Part shown: piece after piece, positions 4,952-7,957 of the stretch
Layout: the number at the start of each line of letters is the position of its first letter
Position numbering within the stretch: position 1 is the stretch's first letter
Source of the DNA: Syntrophomonadaceae bacterium
GTDB lineage: Bacteria > Bacillota > Dethiobacteria > PWVN01
Direction: 5' to 3'
Assembly (NCBI GenBank): GCA_003561835.1
Contig: PWVN01000107.1
Location: forward strand, 1-7,957
Length of the DNA stretch: 7,957 bases
The notes under the pieces: model-generated
Seen by the model: the letters and a program-made list of their open reading frames with translations, nothing else
Database searches by the model: none
What the model was told of the DNA's origin: nothing
Program-made: the position numbers and the translations under genes

Positions 4952-7234
4952 TTACCTCCCGTCCTCAGACTTCTTTTTCTTTTTGAGTACATCGTGCAGC
5001 TGGTCCGCGGTGACCAGGACTTCCCTGGCCTTGCTGCCCTCGAAGGTGCCGATGATCCCCCGGGCCTCCATATCGTCGATGAGCCTGGCGGCCCGGGTAT
5101 AGCCGATCCGCAGGCGGCGCTGCAGGATGGAGATGGAGGCCTGCCCGCTCTCCACCACCAGCTGCACCGCCTCCGGGAATAACTCGTCTTCGTCCTCCTC
5201 AAATTCCTCCAGGTCCGCACCGTCGGGGAAGAGGCCCTGGCTGTAATCCCCGTCCCCCTGGTCCTGGATATAGCTGACCAGGTTTTGCAGGTCCGTCTCC
5301 GCCATGAAGGAGCCCTGGACCCGGAAGGGTTTGGGGGCCCCCACGGGATGAAAGAGCATGTCCCCCCTGCCCAGGAGCTTCTCGGCACCGCCCTCATCCA
5401 GGATGGTCCGGGAGTCGGTGTGGGAGGAGACGGCGAAGGCGATGCGGGAGGTGATATTGGCCTTGATGACCCCGGTGATGACGTCCACCGAGGGCCGCTG
5501 GGTGGCGATGACCAGGTGGATGCCGGCAGCCCGGGACATCTGGGCCAGGCGGGTGATGGCGTCTTCCACGTCGGAAGGGGCCACCATCATCAGGTCCGCC
5601 AGCTCGTCGATAATAACCACGTAGTAGGGCAGGTACTCCCCGGAGCCCTTGTCCTGCACCTTCTGGTTGTAGCGGGTGATCTCCCGGACCCCCTCCCGGG
5701 CAAAGAGCTGGTAGCGGCGGCCCATCTCCCGCAGGACGTTCTTTAAGGCCAGGGCCGCCTTCTTGGGGTCGTTGACCACGGGAGCGATCAGGTGGGGGAT
5801 GCCGTTGTAAATGTTGAGCTCCACCACCTTGGGGTCGATCATGAGAAACTTGACCTCCATGGGGTTGGCATTGAAGAGGATGCTGCTGATGATGGTGTTG
5901 ATGCAGACGCTCTTCCCCGTCCCCGTGGCCCCCGCCACCAGCAGGTGGGGCATTTTTTGCAGGTCGGTGATGACGGGGTTCCCCGTGATGTCCTTGCCCA
6001 GTCCGATGGCCAGCAGGGAGGGGTTGTCCCGGAATTCCTCCGTCTCCAGCACCTCCCGCAGGTAGACCAGGGAAATGACCTTGTTGGGGACCTCGATGCC
6101 CACGGCGGCCTTGCCGGGGATGGGGGCCTCGATCCGTACCCCCGAGGTGGCCAGGTTCAGGGCCAGATCATCGCTCAGGCTGACGATCTTGCTCACCTTG
6201 ACCCCCACCTCCGGCTGCAGCTCGTAGCGGGTGACGGTGGGGCCGGTGCTGACGCCGCTCACCTTCACCTGAACCCCGAAGCTGGCCAGGGTCTTTTCGA
6301 TGATCTTCCCCCGCTCCACGATGGTCTTCTGCTGTTTTGTATCCTGGACCCCCCGCACCCGGGGCAGCAGGTTCAAAGGGGGGAGAAAATAGTCCATCTG
6401 TCCCTGGTACTCGATGCCCGCATCCCTGAGCCCCACATCATTGCCGTTGGCGGCCGCCTCCTTTTTGGGGGGCGAGGCCGTGATGGGGGCCGCTTCCCGG
6501 GCCTCCGGGGGGTTGGCGATGATGACCTGGGGGGGCTTTAAGGCGGGCTCGTCCCGGATTTCCGCCTCCCCGGCAGCGGCCAGCTCCTCCCTGGAGGGGT
6601 GGTCGTAGGCCTGCCTTTTGGGGGGGAGGCTGAAAAGGTAGCGGTAGAACCCCTTCAGGTTCCGGAAAAACCCGGCGGCAAGGCGCAGGAAAAACCGGAA
6701 GGCCTTCCCCAGGGCCGCAAAGAAGGAGGTTAAGGACAGGTTGGTAACCAGAAGAAAGGAGATCAGGGTCAGGGCCAGGAGCACGATGTAGCTGCCGATA
6801 TCCCGGAAAAAGAAGTACAGGCCAATGGCGGCCAGGGCCCCCAGGACGCCTCCCCCCTGTTTCTCCGTCCCCAGGCGAAAGCTTTCCTCATAGATGGACC
6901 CGCCCGTCAGCTCCACCTGGCGGTGGACCTGGTCCATGAGGTTCAAGTGGGCCGCCACCATCAGAATAATCAGAAAGAGGAGGATGCCCAAAAGGCGCAG
7001 GCGCAGGTGCCTGATCTTTTTGGGCAGCATCACCTTGAAGGCCACCACCAGCATGATGGCCGGCAGGATCAGGGCCACATCCCCGGCCATGAAGCGGAGG
7101 AAGTTGTTGAGGAAGGTGCCGAACTCCCCCGCCTGCTCCGTAAACATCAGGCCTGTCAGCATGAGGGCGGCGAGGGCCAGGTAGAGGATCCCCGCCACCT
7201 GGCTTTTCACATCATCTTTGAGTTCATCGAACAT
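4952..7234 (-). CDS. ftsK: DNA translocase FtsK/SpoIIIE
   Basis: This is a membrane-anchored hexameric motor that pumps double-stranded DNA across the division (or sporulation) septum. Its 760 residues are close to B. subtilis SpoIIIE and much shorter than E. coli FtsK. Residues about 13-171 hold four or five hydrophobic helices (near 13-32, 48-70, 80-100, 130-165). A Pro/Ala-rich linker of about 80 residues follows (205-285), then the alpha/beta motor. Walker A is GATGTGKS at 435-442 (Lys441) and Walker B is VVIIDE with Asp543/Glu544. SQR-type motor segments such as HLVIATQRPSVDVITG are intact. The C-terminal gamma winged helix (about 685-742) carries the RIGYTRAAR recognition helix that reads polar SRS/KOPS-type sequences. 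The tail is lysine-rich. The ATG has an AGGGGTG Shine-Dalgarno 5 nt upstream. A single gene cannot show whether the main role is vegetative (SftA/FtsK) or sporulation (SpoIIIE). Confidence 0.96.
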   Translation of the reverse strand: MFDELKDDVKSQVAGILYLALAALMLTGLMFTEQAGEFGTFLNNFLRFMAGDVALILPAIMLVVAFKVMLPKKIRHLRLRLLGILLFLIILMVAAHLNLMDQVHRQVELTGGSIYEESFRLGTEKQGGGVLGALAAIGLYFFFRDIGSYIVLLALTLISFLLVTNLSLTSFFAALGKAFRFFLRLAAGFFRNLKGFYRYLFSLPPKRQAYDHPSREELAAAGEAEIRDEPALKPPQVIIANPPEAREAAPITASPPKKEAAANGNDVGLRDAGIEYQGQMDYFLPPLNLLPRVRGVQDTKQQKTIVERGKIIEKTLASFGVQVKVSGVSTGPTVTRYELQPEVGVKVSKIVSLSDDLALNLATSGVRIEAPIPGKAAVGIEVPNKVISLVYLREVLETEEFRDNPSLLAIGLGKDITGNPVITDLQKMPHLLVAGATGTGKSVCINTIISSILFNANPMEVKFLMIDPKVVELNIYNGIPHLIAPVVNDPKKAALALKNVLREMGRRYQLFAREGVREITRYNQKVQDKGSGEYLPYYVVIIDELADLMMVAPSDVEDAITRLAQMSRAAGIHLVIATQRPSVDVITGVIKANITSRIAFAVSSHTDSRTILDEGGAEKLLGRGDMLFHPVGAPKPFRVQGSFMAETDLQNLVSYIQDQGDGDYSQGLFPDGADLEEFEEDEDELFPEAVQLVVESGQASISILQRRLRIGYTRAARLIDDMEARGIIGTFEGSKAREVLVTADQLHDVLKKKKKSEDGR

Positions 7235-7255
7235 GAAAACACCCCTGACCCTTAG

Positions 7256-7957
7256 TTACTGTAAATATCCCAGGGTACTCATGAGTATGACCAGGGCCCC
7301 CAGAAACCAGGTGTAGTAGGAAAAATACCGGAATTTCCGGGCCCGAAGCAGCAGGATAAAGGTTTTGATGGCCAGAATCCCCGCCAGAAAGGCGGCGATG
7401 GTGGCCGCCAGGTAGGGGATGACGGGAATCGCTTCCGCCCCTTCGGTGAAGATCTCCCGGACCTCCATGAGGGCGGCCCCCAGGATGACGGGCAAAGACA
7501 TGAGGAAGGAAAAGCGGACGGCCGTATCCACCGTCAATCGCCGGGCCAGGGCCGCCGTGATGGTGGCCCCGGAACGGGAAATCCCCGGCATGATGGCGGC
7601 ACCCTGGGCAACGCTGATGAGGAGGGCATCCAGGACACCCATCCTTTTCACATCCTTGTGGCCCCGGGGGAAGCGCTGGATCAGCCACAGGAGGCTCCCC
7701 GTCACCAGCAGCATGAAGCCCACCAGCATCACCGAGTGAAAGGCGCTTTTAAAATAGGCAGAGAAGAAGACCCCCATAAGGCCCGTGGGGATGATGGAAA
7801 CCCCGAGGAGCCCCAGGAACTTCCGCTGCTCCGGGTCCCCCTGAAAGCCGGTAACAAGCTTCATCAGGTCCTCCCAGAAAACCCAGACCACGGAGAAGAA
7901 GGTCCCCAGGTGGACCAGGACCTCAAAGACCACTCCCGGCTGCTTGATGCCCAGAAG
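7256..7957 (-). CDS. uppP: Undecaprenyl-diphosphatase UppP/BacA, 5'-truncated by the window edge
   Basis: This integral membrane enzyme removes a phosphate from undecaprenyl diphosphate, regenerating the C55 lipid carrier for peptidoglycan and other envelope polymers. The frame is open to the window edge, leaving 233 residues of a family usually about 265-280 long, so roughly the first 40 are missing. The visible N-terminus (LLGIKQPG, then a VLVHLGT stretch) matches the UppP segment after the first catalytic motif, so the GTG at 7933 is an internal valine, not the start. The second family motif, PGISRSG, is at fragment residues 124-130 inside DALLISVAQGAAIM...GATI, with its Ser and Arg present. 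The first motif (Glu-rich plus SSTGH) lies outside. Several hydrophobic helices follow to the C-terminus. It ends with TAA 21 bp before ftsK and is probably co-transcribed with it. Family assignment is firm; activity cannot be fully judged without the N-terminus. Confidence 0.95.
   Translation of the reverse strand, partial: LLGIKQPGVVFEVLVHLGTFFSVVWVFWEDLMKLVTGFQGDPEQRKFLGLLGVSIIPTGLMGVFFSAYFKSAFHSVMLVGFMLLVTGSLLWLIQRFPRGHKDVKRMGVLDALLISVAQGAAIMPGISRSGATITAALARRLTVDTAVRFSFLMSLPVILGAALMEVREIFTEGAEAIPVIPYLAATIAAFLAGILAIKTFILLLRARKFRYFSYYTWFLGALVILMSTLGYLQ

Noticed and set aside
4966..4986. A-rich stretch near the ftsK 3' end (lysine run) as a programmed frameshift site
   Set aside because: The in-frame heptamers read C AAA AAG and G AAA AAG rather than the slippery A AAA AAG, and the normal stop follows a family-typical C-terminus.
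4088..5182. Long plus-strand open frame of 364 codons opposite rodZ and the end of ftsK
   Set aside because: It is the low-complexity Pro/Gly/Leu/Phe-rich antisense shadow expected in GC-rich DNA, has no recognisable domain, and covers two well-supported genes.
5792..6541. Plus-strand open frame of 249 codons opposite ftsK
   Set aside because: It lies entirely within the conserved ftsK motor and linker coding region and has an unnatural His/Gly/Asp/Gln-rich composition.
7931..7933. GTG as the start codon of uppP
   Set aside because: The frame stays open to the window edge, and the preceding residues match UppP, so this is an internal valine of a truncated gene.
1..7957. Mobile element, CRISPR array, tRNA/rRNA, toxin-antitoxin or defence system
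   Set aside because: I saw no spaced repeats, terminal inverted repeats, transposase or integrase motifs, or RNA gene signatures on either strand; nearly all bases belong to the seven genes described.

Overview
The window is a compact run of bacterial housekeeping and cell-envelope genes, all on the minus strand, so the gene order reads from the right end to the left. The DNA is clearly GC-rich by eye. Shine-Dalgarno sites are strong and purine-rich, and starts and stops overlap or nearly touch. A SpoIIIE-type FtsK, RodZ, RimO and PgsA in a row point to a Gram-positive, probably endospore-forming Clostridia lineage (Moorella or Peptococcaceae-like). That placement is inferred from gene order and protein style only.

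In transcription order: a 5'-truncated uppP (undecaprenyl-diphosphatase, 7957-7256); 21 bp later ftsK/spoIIIE (7234-4952); 6 bp later rodZ (4945-4136); 68 bp later rimO (4067-2748); then pgsA (2751-2176), whose GTG start overlaps the rimO stop. A hairpin plus T-tract terminator (2148-2118) follows pgsA. Directly after it, with its -35 sharing bases with the terminator T-tract, lies a good extended -10 promoter (2119-2091). This drives a second, two-gene unit: an unrecognised 177-residue membrane-anchored protein (2056-1523), coupled through an ATGA overlap to a shortened FtsH-like AAA+ zinc metalloprotease (1526-36). An SD-like motif at the left edge suggests another gene begins just outside the window.

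The first unit is coherent envelope and division biology. UppP recycles the undecaprenyl lipid carrier, FtsK/SpoIIIE pumps DNA through closing septa, RodZ links the MreB cytoskeleton to the wall, and PgsA makes the precursor of phosphatidylglycerol. RimO, which modifies ribosomal protein S12, is a frequent passenger in this neighbourhood.

I see no mobile element, CRISPR array, RNA gene, defence cassette or obvious new multi-gene system. The least ordinary part is the last pair: a compact FtsH paralogue that has lost the extracytoplasmic domain but keeps its ATPase and protease residues, tied translationally to a small protein of unknown function.
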